The translations under genes were made by a program, and so were the position numbers. A DNA stretch of 64,000 nucleotides, taken from assembly GCA_003416985.1 (NCBI GenBank), contig QVIN01000005.1, positions 434,001 to 498,000 of the forward strand, written 5' to 3'. Within the stretch, counting starts at the first letter, position 1. Each line of letters begins with the position of its first letter. Source of the stretch: Duganella sp. BJB480. Its GTDB lineage: Bacteria > Pseudomonadota > Gammaproteobacteria > Burkholderiales > Burkholderiaceae_D. Positions 38,423-49,100 of the stretch are shown piece after piece. Below the pieces are notes generated by a model. It did not search any database. It worked only from the letters and a program-made list of their open reading frames with translations, and had not been told where the DNA came from.

Positions 38423-39433
38423 ATGACGATCAAAGTTGCAATCAACGGCTACGGCCGCATCGGCCGCAATGTGCTGCGCGCTTTCTACGAAGGCGGCAAG
38501 AAGCAAGACATCCAGATCGTTGCCATCAACGACCTGGGCGATGCCAAGTCGAACGCCCACCTGACCCGCTACGACACCGCCCACGGCAAGTTCCCCGGCA
38601 CCGTGACGGTGGACGGCGACAACATGATCGTGAACGGCGACGTGATCCGCGTGTTCGCGCAGCGCAACCCTGCGGAAATCCCATGGGGCGAGCTGGGCGT
38701 GGACGTGGTGCTCGAGTGCACCGGCTTCTTCACCACCAAAGAGAAGGCTTCGGCCCACCTGAAGGGCGGCGCCAAGAAAGTCATCATCTCGGCACCGGGC
38801 GGCAAGGACGTCGACGCCACCATCGTGTACGGCGTCAACCAGCACGTGCTGAAGGCCACCGACACCGTGATCTCGAACGCGTCGTGCACCACCAACTGCC
38901 TGGCCCCGCTGGTCAAGCCGCTCAACGACGCCATCGGCGTGGAAACCGGCCTGATGACCACCGTGCACGCCTACACCAACGACCAGGTGCTGAGCGACGT
39001 GATGCACGAAGACCTGCGCCGCGCCCGTTCGGCCACCATGAGCATGATCCCGACCAAGACCGGCGCCGCCGCCGCGGTCGGCCTGGTGCTGCCTGAGCTG
39101 AACGGCAAGCTGGACGGTTTCGCGATCCGCGTGCCGACCATCAACGTGTCGCTGGTCGACCTGTCGTTCATCGCCAAGCGCGACACGACGGTGGACGAAG
39201 TCAACGCGCTGATGAAGGCCGCCGCCGAAGGCGCGCTGAAGGAAGTGCTGACCTACCAGACCGAACCGCTGGTGTCGATCGACTTCAACCACAATCCTGC
39301 CTCGTCGAACTTCGACTCGACCCTGACCAAAGTGTCGGGCCGCCTGGTCAAGGTCTCGTCGTGGTACGACAATGAGTGGGGCTTCTCGAACCGCATGCTG
39401 GACACCACCGTTGCACTGATGACCGCCAAGTAA
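38423..39433 (+). CDS. gap: Glyceraldehyde-3-phosphate dehydrogenase, type I
   Basis: The 336-residue enzyme oxidises glyceraldehyde-3-phosphate to 1,3-bisphosphoglycerate with NAD. The Rossmann motif [19 protein letters not shown] and the catalytic Cys in [12 protein letters not shown] (near residue 155) are intact, and HAYTNDQ and [13 protein letters not shown] are typical. An acidic residue in INDLG after beta-2 favours NAD over NADP. An AGGAG ribosome-binding site precedes the ATG. Pgk, often next in related genomes, is absent; a terminator and a receptor gene follow. Confidence 0.98.
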   Translation: MTIKVAINGYGRIGRNVLRAFYEGGKKQDIQIVAINDLGDAKSNAHLTRYDTAHGKFPGTVTVDGDNMIVNGDVIRVFAQRNPAEIPWGELGVDVVLECTGFFTTKEKASAHLKGGAKKVIISAPGGKDVDATIVYGVNQHVLKATDTVISNASCTTNCLAPLVKPLNDAIGVETGLMTTVHAYTNDQVLSDVMHEDLRRARSATMSMIPTKTGAAAAVGLVLPELNGKLDGFAIRVPTINVSLVDLSFIAKRDTTVDEVNALMKAAAEGALKEVLTYQTEPLVSIDFNHNPASSNFDSTLTKVSGRLVKVSSWYDNEWGFSNRMLDTTVALMTAK

Positions 39434-39449
39434 TCCGGCCTACATCAAG

Positions 39450-39499
39450 AAAACCCCATCGGCATGGAACGAGCGCGTTCCGGCCGGTGGGGTTTTTTT
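39450..39499 (+). terminator. Intrinsic terminator after gap
   Basis: AAAACCCCA...CGGC pairs with GCCGGTGGGGTTTT across a loop that itself can fold (GGAACG/CGTTCC), followed by seven T residues. The convergent receptor gene ends 10 bases further on. Confidence 0.85.
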
Positions 39500-39508
39500 A
39501 CGCCTCCG

Positions 39509-42430
39509 TTACAGCGACACGCGCAAGCCCAGGTAATATCGGCGGCCGATCGCATCGTAGGTCGAGGTATCGGTCTCGGTGCCGGTGACGCTGCCGGGCA
39601 GGCCGGTGATGATGGGCGGCGCCTTGGCGTTGAAGGCGTTGTCCATGCCCAGGTACAGTTGCACGGATTTCTTCACGTCGTAGGTGAACTGGAAATCGTT
39701 GTAGGTGCGCGAGCCCACGCCCACCGTGCCCGGCGCGATGCTCAGGCTTTTCAGGAACTGGTCGTCCAGCGAGACCGGCCCGGTGTAGGTGGCGGTCCAG
39801 TTGACGCCGTACGCTCCCCATTTGTATGCCAGGTTGAGGCCGGCGCGGTTGCGCGGCGCGTTGGTGTTGGCGGCCGTGACTTCGCCGACGTCGCTGTTCT
39901 TCTCCGCCTCCGGCGTGGCCTTTTGCCACAGCTGGCGCAGCCAGGTCCAGGCCAGGCGGGCGCTCAGGTTGCCCGGGCCGACCTTGTCCGCCCAGGAGGC
40001 CGTGATGTCGACGCCCTCGGTGCCGAAGCCGCCGCTGTTGGTGGCGGCGACATTGCTGTAGTGGATGGAACCGGAACTCAGGTTGCCCACCGGCGCCGGG
40101 CGGCGCGTGATGAAGCTGCAGAAGATCTGGTTGTTCTGGTTGTAACATTGATCCAGCGCATATTGACGGTCGGTGTTGACGATGGCATCGGCGATCTTGA
40201 TGGTGAAATAGTCGACCGTGAAGGTGAAGCGGCGCAGCATCGGCACCGAACGCGGCGTCACTACCAGGCCGATGGTGGTGGAGCGGCCCTTTTCGGCCTT
40301 GAGATTGGGATTGCCGGTGTCGTAGCCGCTGACGCCCTGCTGGTCGGCCTGATTCAGCGTGAAAACGCCGCCATGTGCCGCCATGTTGGCGGCAACGCCC
40401 GGCGCGTTGCGGCAATTGACGGCCAGCGCGCTGGTCCCGGACGACGATACGCCTTCGCAGGGGTCAACCAGTCCGGCGGGGAAGTCCTGGGTGGGGGCCT
40501 GGAACAGCTCGTTGATATTGGGCGCCCGCGTCGATTGCGCGCGCGTGCCGCGCAGCTTGACGTCCGGGGTGACGCCCCATTCCAGGCCGGCGTTCCAGCT
40601 GTTGGTGCTGCCGACGGTGGAATAGTCGCCGTGGCGCACCGTGCCGAGGAAGCTCAGGTCGCGGGCGAACGGCCGGTCTTTCAACAGCGGCACCCTGGCT
40701 TCGACAAACACCTCGCGCACCAGGAAATTGCCGAACGTGGGCGGCAGGGCATTGCCGGCGTTCAGGCCGGATTGGGTCAGCGGGTCGGGAATCGCGCTGG
40801 AATCCTCGCTGCGCCATTCGAAACCGGCGGCGATGCCGATGCGGCCGGCGGGCAGGCCGGGCACTTCGCCGGTGACCGAGCCGCCCACCAGTTTCTGGGT
40901 GATCGCCGTTTCCAGCGAACCGGGCGCTGTCACATATTTGAGCGCTGCCGGCGTGATGCTGTTGTAGCCGAAAATATTGATCGGCACGCAACCCTCGGCC
41001 ACCGCATGCGGATCGCGGCACACCGGCGTGCCGTCGGGGCCGGGAATCGCCTCCAGCGCGTTGCGCAGGCTCATGACATTGACCTGGCCGGTGGAGTTCT
41101 GCGCCTCCTTGGTCTTGCCGTAGGAGAGATAGGCTTCGTAACTCCAGTCGCGCACCGTGCCTTTCAACCCGGTCGCCAGGCGGAAGGTGTCGCGGTCCAC
41201 GGTGGAGTGGCGAGGCCCGAACTCGGACAGGCGGCGGGTGAAGAAGTAGTCGGGCAGGCCGTCGCCGTCGGTGTCGCTGATGCGGTCGTACAAATACTGC
41301 GGCACCAGCGGATTCTTGACCAGCACGCCGTTGACGAGCGAGGCGGCCGGCACCTGGCCGCTGGGCTTGTACACCTGGTCGGAGCCGAGGGGAAAGGGTT
41401 CGATATTGGTATCGACCTTGGACGAGGCGTACGTGCCTTCGAAAAACGCGCTGTGGTTCTCGTTGAAGGCCCAGTTGCCGTTGGTGGCGAACAGGTAGCG
41501 TTCGGTCGGCACGGCGATCAGGCGGTAGGCCGAGCGGTTGAAACCGGTGGCGCCGGCGCCGGTGCCGGGCGCGCCATTTTGCTTCCAGGGGATAATGTTG
41601 TTATTCGCATCATAGGTAAAATCCTCGGTGTCGCCGAAGAAATGTCCCTGCGGAGCGTAGCCGGAAAAGTTGGGCCGCTTGGCCACGAAGGCCAGTTCCG
41701 GATGCTTCTGGGTGACGGCCGAAGTCTGGTCGATGGCCGAGGCGGGGCGGTCGCGCGAGTACACCGCGCCCTGTTTCGAGTAGCCGAAATGGCCCATGAC
41801 GTTGCTGGCGCCGTCGGCGGTGGTGGTGCCGAACGTGAGCGCCAGTTTCTTTTTGTAGTCGTCGCCTTCATTGCTGCGGCCGGTCTGCGCGTCGAATAAC
41901 AGGCCGTTGAAGTTTTTCTTCAGAATAATATTGACCACGCCGGCCACGGCGTCCGATCCATAAGTGGCCGATGCGCCGCCGGTTAATAATTCCACTCGCT
42001 CAATAAAATCCGTTGGAATAGTGTTGAGATCGACGGCAGTATCTCCGGGTACGCCGGAAACAAATCGCCGGCCATTAATTAATACCAGGGTGCGTGAATC
42101 GCCGAGGTTTCTTAAATTAACCGTCGATACGCCGGCGCTCGATGTCTGGAAATTGGAATTGGCGCGGCTGATGGTCGGCGTGCCCATGGTGGGGTTTTTC
42201 TGCAGTAAATCTTGCAGATTAGTCGCGCCGGACGCGGCAATGTCCGCCGAGTTTAATACCTGCAATGGAGAAGGCGATTCCGCCGCCGCCGAGGCGATGC
42301 GGGAGCCGGTTATCAGCACCTTCTGCATGGGTTCATTGGCTTGCTGGCCGAAGGCGGCTTGCGTGCCCAACGCCAGGCCGCCAAGACAGAGCAGGCGTAT
42401 CGCGCGGGCGATCGAAGTTTCATTATTCAT
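39509..42430 (-). CDS. TonB-dependent outer-membrane receptor
   Basis: The 973-residue receptor begins MNNETSIARAIRLLCLGGLA, a variant of the shared receptor signal peptide, followed by MQKVLITGSRIASAAAESPSPLQVL (TonB-box region). The plug has LVLINGRRFVSGVPGD, VERVELLTGGASATYG and DAVAGVVNIILKK. The barrel includes LRGTRAQSTRAPNINELF and ends in YYLGLRVSL rather than the usual aromatic residue. Substrate unknown. A GGAG site precedes the ATG. The 5' 450 bases of the gene have lower GC than the rest, using more AT-ending codons, which could mean recombination or a leader requirement. Confidence 0.92.
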   Translation of the reverse strand: MNNETSIARAIRLLCLGGLALGTQAAFGQQANEPMQKVLITGSRIASAAAESPSPLQVLNSADIAASGATNLQDLLQKNPTMGTPTISRANSNFQTSSAGVSTVNLRNLGDSRTLVLINGRRFVSGVPGDTAVDLNTIPTDFIERVELLTGGASATYGSDAVAGVVNIILKKNFNGLLFDAQTGRSNEGDDYKKKLALTFGTTTADGASNVMGHFGYSKQGAVYSRDRPASAIDQTSAVTQKHPELAFVAKRPNFSGYAPQGHFFGDTEDFTYDANNNIIPWKQNGAPGTGAGATGFNRSAYRLIAVPTERYLFATNGNWAFNENHSAFFEGTYASSKVDTNIEPFPLGSDQVYKPSGQVPAASLVNGVLVKNPLVPQYLYDRISDTDGDGLPDYFFTRRLSEFGPRHSTVDRDTFRLATGLKGTVRDWSYEAYLSYGKTKEAQNSTGQVNVMSLRNALEAIPGPDGTPVCRDPHAVAEGCVPINIFGYNSITPAALKYVTAPGSLETAITQKLVGGSVTGEVPGLPAGRIGIAAGFEWRSEDSSAIPDPLTQSGLNAGNALPPTFGNFLVREVFVEARVPLLKDRPFARDLSFLGTVRHGDYSTVGSTNSWNAGLEWGVTPDVKLRGTRAQSTRAPNINELFQAPTQDFPAGLVDPCEGVSSSGTSALAVNCRNAPGVAANMAAHGGVFTLNQADQQGVSGYDTGNPNLKAEKGRSTTIGLVVTPRSVPMLRRFTFTVDYFTIKIADAIVNTDRQYALDQCYNQNNQIFCSFITRRPAPVGNLSSGSIHYSNVAATNSGGFGTEGVDITASWADKVGPGNLSARLAWTWLRQLWQKATPEAEKNSDVGEVTAANTNAPRNRAGLNLAYKWGAYGVNWTATYTGPVSLDDQFLKSLSIAPGTVGVGSRTYNDFQFTYDVKKSVQLYLGMDNAFNAKAPPIITGLPGSVTGTETDTSTYDAIGRRYYLGLRVSL

Positions 42431-42528
42431 TATCCGACTCCTAGGGTGTGTCGCGGTTATTTTTGAATGCCACCGCGTATAGACTGACTAGGCTGCCGAA
42501 GAGTTCCCGACGATCGTAAGCTCGATTC

Positions 42529-42544
42529 TGGCATTTACATGCCA
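42529..42544. promoter_or_regulatory. Inverted repeat upstream of TBDR
   Basis: TGGCAT-TTAC-ATGCCA is a perfect 6-bp inverted repeat about 100 bases upstream of the receptor ATG. A candidate operator with low certainty because the arms are short. Confidence 0.3.
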
Positions 42545-42573
42545 ATTTTTAGCTTGTTTCCAGAGTGAAGGCG

Positions 42574-42598
42574 AAAAAAAACCGGGACATCGTCCCGG
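42574..42598 (-). terminator. Intrinsic terminator of the cache-domain gene
   Basis: On the minus strand CCGGGAC-GAT-GTCCCGG is followed by eight T residues, 25 bases after the stop. Confidence 0.88.
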
Positions 42599-42622
42599 CC
42601 GTTCGCTCGCGCGGCTGTTTTG

Positions 42623-43084
42623 TTATTTGTAGATGCCGGAGCCGACCAGCATATCGTCGACTTTTTCAATGTAGCCGGATTTGGCTTCCACCGCCTTGGT
42701 GACCGGATTCGGCCATTTGAAATCCACCCAGCCTTTACCCTTGGATTTGGCGAGGTCGACCATTTCCTTGATCATTGGTTTGCCTTCATTATCCTTGAGG
42801 CCTATCAACGGTTTTCCGACCATTTTAGGGTTATTACCGTGGGCTAATGCAACGCCATTCAAATCATAAACATAGATATACAGATCGCGGTCGTGGAAAG
42901 TCGTGTTGGCCGGATCGGAAATAGCGGTGAAGGCTTTTTCCTTGCCATCGGACTTAATCAGGGCAACCGCCTTTTTAACCATGGCGACGGCTTCGTCGGG
43001 CGTACCCTTGTCGGCGGCCAGAGCGGTCGATGACATTGCAAACAAGCTCAAGCTAAGTGCTGCGGCACCGAATAAAGCTTTCAT
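42623..43084 (-). CDS. Exported single-cache-domain protein
   Basis: The 153-residue protein has a signal peptide (MKALFGAAALSLSLFAMSSTALA) and then one cache-type sensor fold: AVAMVKKAVALIKSDGKEKAFTAI, FHDRDLYIYVYDLNGVALAHGNNPKMVGK and the C-terminal AKSGYIEKVDDMLVGSGIYK. Cache domains bind small organic ligands, usually as the extracellular part of chemoreceptors or kinases; here it is a stand-alone periplasmic protein. A strong AAGGAGA site supports ATG 43084. It lies between a receptor gene and glnE with its own terminator, so it is likely monocistronic. Confidence 0.9.
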   Translation of the reverse strand: MKALFGAAALSLSLFAMSSTALAADKGTPDEAVAMVKKAVALIKSDGKEKAFTAISDPANTTFHDRDLYIYVYDLNGVALAHGNNPKMVGKPLIGLKDNEGKPMIKEMVDLAKSKGKGWVDFKWPNPVTKAVEAKSGYIEKVDDMLVGSGIYK

Positions 43085-43205
43085 ATCACTTCTCCTTTGA
43101 GTAAAACTGCGACGGCGCTGGGCGCTCTGATGTTTGTGAATTTCAATATTACTGCAGTTAATGAATTTAAATGGCTTCACAAGCAATGTAACAAAGGTAT
43201 CGTTG

Positions 43206-45953
43206 TTATGTGGCAACGTTGTCACCGAAGATGGCGTGCCACAAGGCCCTCACATCGGCGGCCTGCGCGGCCACCAATTGCGGATCGACGCGGGCCAGGT
43301 CCTGGCCTTGCAGCCGCAGCTGGTGTTGTAACTTGCGCAACTGGCGATAGGCGTCGGCCACCCGCGCCGCCAGCCCGGCGTCGATCAATCCCAGCTCGCC
43401 GCACATTTTCAAAAGTGCAATGTTGCCGAAATTGGCGGTCAGCTGCGGGTAGGCCGCGGCGTGCTGCAGCACCAGGAACTGGACGATGAACTCGATGTCG
43501 ATCATGCCGCCCGGATCCTGTTTCAGGTCGAACAGCTCGCTGTGGTTCGGCTTGGCGTCGACCATGCGTTTCCGCATTGCAATGACTTCCTGCTTCAGCG
43601 GGCCGTCGGCCGGACGTTCCTTGCGCAGCACCGCCTCGCGGATCTGCTCGAAGCGGGCGCCGATCGCCGCGTCGCCGGCGCAGAAGCGGGCGCGGGTCAG
43701 CGCCTGGTGTTCCCACACCCAGGCCGAGTTGCTCTGGTACTTTTCAAACGCCGACACGCTCGACACCAGCATGCCGCTGGCGCCGTCCGGGCGCAGCGCG
43801 GTGTCGATGTCGAACAGGATGCCGGCCGAGGTGTGCGATGTCATCCAGGTAATAAAACGCTGCGCCAGCTTGGCGTACTGGGCCGGCGCCTCCTGGTCGC
43901 TGTCGTCGTACAGGAAGATCACGTCCAGGTCGGACACGTAGCCCAGCTCCTTGCCGCCCAGCTTGCCGTAGGCGATCACCGCGAACTGCGGCACCTCGCG
44001 GTGGCGCGTGGCCACCGTCTGCCAGATCGCCTTGATGGCGGCGGCCACGATGGTGTCGGCCAGCGCCGACAGGTGGTCGGCCAGCTTTTCCACCGTCAGG
44101 TCGCCGGCCAGGTCCTGCGCCAGCAGGTGGAACAGCTGGGCATGGTGGATTTCCCGCAGGATGTCCATCAGCCGCTCGGTGTCGCCCGGCGCCGAGGCCA
44201 GCTGGGTTTCCAGGTCGGCCGCCAGCGCCACCGGGTCGAACACGGCGTTGCGCACCCGGTCGTCCAGCAGCTCGTCCAGCAGGATGGGGTGCTGGCTGAG
44301 GAACTGCGCGGCCCAGCCGCTGGCGTGCACCATGCGGATCACCCGCGCCAGCGTGTGCGGATACTCGGTCAGCAGCGACAGGTAGGCCGAACGGCGCGCG
44401 ATCGCCTCCAGGAAATCGAGCAGCCGGCCCAGCGTGGCCTGCTGGCTGCCGCCGCTCGATTCGCGCGAGCACTGGACTATCAGCGGCAGCGCCGCGTTGA
44501 CCAGGCCCAGCAGCCGGTTGCGGCTCGCTTCCGGCAGCGATTGCAGCCGTGGCGCCTGCCAGGTCGAGATCAGGCGCTTGGCCGCGCCCTCGGGATCGTC
44601 GAAGCCCAGCGCGGCAAAGCGCGCCACCATCGCCTCGCGGTTGTCGGGATCGGCGCATTCGTTGCTCGATTGCGGATTGATGTCGCCGTCGCTGCCGCTG
44701 GTCTTGTCCGAGAACATCTCATCGAACTGGCCGGCGACGAACTGGCGGTGGGCTTCCAGCTGGGTCAGCAGGGTGGCGGTGTCGGGCAGGCCCATCATCT
44801 GCGCCACCAGCAGGCGGTCGGCGTCGTTGGCCGGCAGCGTGTGGGTCTGGGCGTCGTCCAGGTATTGCAGGCGGTGCTCCAGATTGCGCAGGAAGGTGTA
44901 GGAAGCCAGCAGTTGATAGACGATGGCGTGGCTTAGCAGGCCTTTCTCGGCGATGATGCGCAGCGTGGTGCGGGTCGAGCGGTCGCGCAGCGCGGCGTCG
45001 CGCCCGCCGCGTATCAGCTGGAACACCTGCGCCAGGAACTCGATCTCGCGGATGCCGCCGCGCCCCAGCTTGACGTTGTTGCTGCGGTCTGGATGCAGTC
45101 GCTCCTGGCGGTTCACCTCGGCGCGGATCTGCGCGTGCATGTTGCGGATGGCGTCGATCACGCCGAAGTCCAGGTAGCGGCGGAACACGAACGGCCGCAC
45201 GATGGCGTCCAGCGCGGCGATGTCCTCGCTGCGGCCGGTGACGGCGCGCGCCTTGACCCAGGCATAGCGCTCCCATTCGCGGCCCTGGACGATCAGGTAT
45301 TGCTCCACCATGTTCAGGCTGGCGGCCAGCGGGCCGGAGCCGCCGTTCGGCCGCAAGGCCATATCGACGCGGAACGTGTAGCCATCTTCCGTGATCTCCG
45401 ACAAGGCCGCGATCAGTTTCTTGCCCAGGCGCACAAAGAACTCGTGGTTGGACAGGCTGCGCTGTCCCGCTCCGGCCGCGGTGTCGCCGTCCTCCGGGTA
45501 GACGAAGATCAGGTCGATATCGGACGACACGTTCAGCTCGCCGCCGCCTTGCTTGCCCATGCCCAGCACGATCAGCTCCTGCTGCTGGCCGGAATCGCGG
45601 CCGATCGGCGTGCCGTGCGCGGCCACCATCTCCGCGTAAATCTCCTCCATGTGCCGCTGGATGGCGAAATCGGCGAAGCGCGTCATGGTTTCCACCACCT
45701 CGGCGAGGTTGGCCTTGCCTTCCAGGTCGCGGCGGATCAGCACGCACACCAGCAGGTTGCGCAGCCGGCGCATGGCGCGCATCAGCGGCAGCGGCGGGGC
45801 GCCTTCGGGCACGGCGGCGGCTTCTTTTGCTAAATAATCAGCAAGATTGATCTGGGCAAGCGATAATTGCGCTAAATCATCAGCCTTGGCGGCGCGGTCG
45901 GGAGCGGCGGCCAGCCAGCGCTGGTAAAAACGTGAGACGGTTGGTGCAATCAT
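43206..45953 (-). CDS. glnE: Glutamine synthetase adenylyltransferase/adenylyl-removing enzyme
   Basis: The 915-residue bifunctional protein adenylylates and deadenylylates glutamine synthetase in response to PII and glutamine. Two nucleotidyltransferase domains are visible: the N-terminal one with GMGKQGGGELNVSSDIDLIFVY and the C-terminal one with YGKLGGKELGYVSDLDVIFLY, each with the paired aspartates. The order (removase first, transferase second) and length fit GlnE. ATG 45953 (MIAPTVSRFYQRW) was preferred to the frame start at 45995. Its target GlnA, with an intact [10 protein letters not shown] site, is encoded at 21134-22549. Confidence 0.96.
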   Translation of the reverse strand: MIAPTVSRFYQRWLAAAPDRAAKADDLAQLSLAQINLADYLAKEAAAVPEGAPPLPLMRAMRRLRNLLVCVLIRRDLEGKANLAEVVETMTRFADFAIQRHMEEIYAEMVAAHGTPIGRDSGQQQELIVLGMGKQGGGELNVSSDIDLIFVYPEDGDTAAGAGQRSLSNHEFFVRLGKKLIAALSEITEDGYTFRVDMALRPNGGSGPLAASLNMVEQYLIVQGREWERYAWVKARAVTGRSEDIAALDAIVRPFVFRRYLDFGVIDAIRNMHAQIRAEVNRQERLHPDRSNNVKLGRGGIREIEFLAQVFQLIRGGRDAALRDRSTRTTLRIIAEKGLLSHAIVYQLLASYTFLRNLEHRLQYLDDAQTHTLPANDADRLLVAQMMGLPDTATLLTQLEAHRQFVAGQFDEMFSDKTSGSDGDINPQSSNECADPDNREAMVARFAALGFDDPEGAAKRLISTWQAPRLQSLPEASRNRLLGLVNAALPLIVQCSRESSGGSQQATLGRLLDFLEAIARRSAYLSLLTEYPHTLARVIRMVHASGWAAQFLSQHPILLDELLDDRVRNAVFDPVALAADLETQLASAPGDTERLMDILREIHHAQLFHLLAQDLAGDLTVEKLADHLSALADTIVAAAIKAIWQTVATRHREVPQFAVIAYGKLGGKELGYVSDLDVIFLYDDSDQEAPAQYAKLAQRFITWMTSHTSAGILFDIDTALRPDGASGMLVSSVSAFEKYQSNSAWVWEHQALTRARFCAGDAAIGARFEQIREAVLRKERPADGPLKQEVIAMRKRMVDAKPNHSELFDLKQDPGGMIDIEFIVQFLVLQHAAAYPQLTANFGNIALLKMCGELGLIDAGLAARVADAYRQLRKLQHQLRLQGQDLARVDPQLVAAQAADVRALWHAIFGDNVAT

Positions 45954-46150
45954 TGGCAACGTGTTTCCTGATGCAAAGTTGATCGGTAACGGCAAAGTAA
46001 CGCTCTGTAAAGCATGTAAAACCGGCGCGGGTCTGCCCTAAGTGGCGCTGTCTCGCACGGGGGATACGGTAGAATTGCTGCGCAGGCATAAAAGCTTGAA
46101 ACCGAGTTTAGCGATTTATTTGACGCATGGCCTGATTTATTAGCTTATTG

Positions 46151-49100
46151 ATGCAAAAACCAGAAGAGGAGACTGTGACAGGCGAGGGCCCTTTGGCTGC
46201 GCGCTGGCACCGGCTGCGTGCGGCCTATCGTTTCTGCAACCTGGCCACCCATCATGTGCTCGGCTTCACGCTGAAGCTGTTCCTGCTGCTGTATTTCGCC
46301 TTCGCCATCCTGTTCCTGACGCTGCGCTACGCGGTGCTGCCGAACATCGACCACTACAAGGGCGACATCGAGCGCGCCGCCAGCAACGCGGTGGGCAATC
46401 CGGTCACCATTTCCCGCATCTACGCTTCGTGGCGCGGCTTGCGCCCCAGCCTGTTCCTGGGCGATGTGGTGCTGCACGACCAACTGGGCAACCAGGCGCT
46501 GGCCTTGCCGAGCGTGTCGGCCACGATCTCGTGGTGGAGCGTGCTGGCCGGCGCGGTGCGCTTCGAATCGCTGGAGCTGGTGCGTCCCGAGCTCGACGTG
46601 CGGCGCGAGGCCGACGGCCGCCTGTACGTGGCCGGCCTGTACATCGACCTGCACAAGCCGAGCGACGGCAAGGGTGCCGATTGGCTGCTGTCGCAGCGCG
46701 AGATCGTCATCCGCGAAGGCCGCCTGCGCTGGACCGACCTGCAGCGCGGCGCGCCGCCGCTGGCGCTGGAGGGCGTCAACATCGCGCTGCGCAACCAGTG
46801 GCTGCACCACCAATTTGCGCTGAAGGCCACGCCGCCGGCCGCGCTGGCCGCGCCGCTCGACCTGCGCGCCGACTTCACCCATCCGGCCTTCGGCGCGCGC
46901 GTGTCCAACGTGTCGATGTGGAAGGGCGAGGTCTACACCGACCTGCGCGACACCGACCTGCAGGCCTGGAAGCCGTGGCTGGACTTCCCGTTCGAGCTCA
47001 ACAGCGGCGGCGGTTCGCTGCGCGCCTGGATCGGCATCGAGCAATCGCGCCTGACCAGCTTTACCGCCGACGTCGGCCTGCGCGACGTCTCAGCCGTGCT
47101 GGGCAAGGACTTGCCGCTGCTGGACCTGCGCCAGCTCACCGGCCGCCTGGCCGCGCGCGAAGACATCCCGGCCACCGCGCCGCTGGTCAGGAAGGGCGGC
47201 GAGCGTCCGCGCTTCGGCGCGCTGGGCCACAGCATCGAGCTGAGCAACCTGACGCTGACCACCAGCGACGGCCTGGTGATGGCGCCGACCTCGCTGTCCG
47301 AGCATTACGTGCCGGCCGCCGGGAGCAAGCCGGAGCGCTATGAAGTCCGCGCCCGCCAGCTGGACCTGCAAACCATGGCCGGCCTGGCCGAGCGCCTGCC
47401 GCTGACCGAGCACCAGCGCAAGCTGCTGGCCGACATGGCGCCGCGCGGCCTGCTGCAGAATTTTTACGCCGAATGGCAGGGCACGTTCCCGGCCTTGCAG
47501 ACCTACCGCCTCAAGGGTGACCTGGTCGGCCTGGGCCTGAAGCCGCAGCCGCCGCGCCTGGCGCAGCCCAAGACCGCCAAGACGCCGGCCATCGCCGGCA
47601 TGCCCGCCATCCCCGGCTTCGACAACCTGACCGGCGCCATCGACGCCACCGAGAAGGGCGGCAGCTTCAGCCTGGCCTCGCAGCAGCTGGTGCTGCAGAT
47701 GCCGGACTACTTCAGCGAACCGTCGATGCCGTTCGACCACCTGAACCTGAAGGCGCGCTGGTCGTTCGAGCCGGACAACCAGCTGCTGTTCGAGATCGAC
47801 AGCATGGACTTCCTGCAGCAGGGCCTGAGCGGCACGCTGCAAGGTTCGCACCGCATGCCGCTGGCCGGCAAGGGCGTCGGCACCGTCGACCTCACCGGCA
47901 CCTTGAACGGCTTCCAGATCAACCGCATCGACAACTACCTGCCGATGCAGACCCCGCACGACCTGCGCGCCTGGCTGACCGGCGCGCTGGAGGGCGGCGT
48001 GGCCAGCGAGGTCACGGTGCGCCTGCGCGGCGACCTGGCGCACTTCCCCTTCCACGGCGAGGCGGACAAGGCGCGCGGCGAGTTCCGCGTGGCCGGCAAG
48101 CTGACCGAGGGCAAGCTCAATTACTCCCCTAGCCACTTCCTGCACGACGGCAAGGAGCTGGGCAAGGACGGCAAGCCGCTGCCGCTGTGGCCGCAGGCCG
48201 AGCACATCAAGGGGAGCTTCGCGTTCGACCGCGCCCGCATGGAGATCCGCGGCGACACCGCCACCACCGGCGGCGTCGCGTTGTCGGGCGTGAAGGCGGT
48301 GATCCCCGACCTGACGATCCACGATTCGATGCTGGAAATCGACGGCAACGCGGCCGGGCCGATGCAGGAATTCCTCAAGTACGTGGCCACCAGCCCGGTG
48401 CTGGAATGGATCTCGCACTTCACCGACGAAACCCAGGCCAGCGGCAACGCCAAGCTGGCGCTGAGCCTGCGCCTGCCGCTGTCGCACCTGATCGACGCCA
48501 AGGTGCAGGGCGCGCTGCAACTGATGAACAACGACATCACGCTGATGAACGACCTGCCGCCGGTGCTGGCGTCGCAGGGCAAGATCGAGTTCAACGAGCA
48601 CGGCGTCAACCTGAACCAGTTGTCGGGCGCCTTCCTGGGCGGGCCGGTCAGCATCACCGGCGGCAGCCAGAAGGATAACTCCATCGTCGTCAAGCTGGGC
48701 GGCCTGATGACGGCCGACGGCTTCCGCAAGACCTATCCGATGCCGGCCATGCAGCGCCTGGCCAGCCACTTCTCGGGCGCCACGCGCTACAGCGGCACGG
48801 TCACGGCGCGCGACCACCAGGTGGTGGTGGCGGTCGACTCCACGTTGAGCGGCCTCGGCATCGAACTGCCGGCCCCGGTCAGGAAGGCCGCGCCGGACGC
48901 GATGCCGGTGCGCTTCGTGCTGACCAGCGCGCTCACGCCGGACGCCGCCGGCGCCATCCACGACGACATGCGTATCAGCCTGGGCAACAACATCGCCGCG
49001 CGCTACCAGCGCCAGAAAGTCGGCAAGGCGCCGTGGAAGCTGGTGCGCGGCGGCATCGGCGTCAACACCCCGGCGCCCGAGCCCGACAGCGGCATGGCCT

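Noticed and set aside
42529..42544. Possible sigma-54 promoter upstream of the 39.5-kb receptor
   Set aside because: TTGGCATGTAAATGCC also has GG-N9-GC spacing; kept only as a weak inverted repeat.
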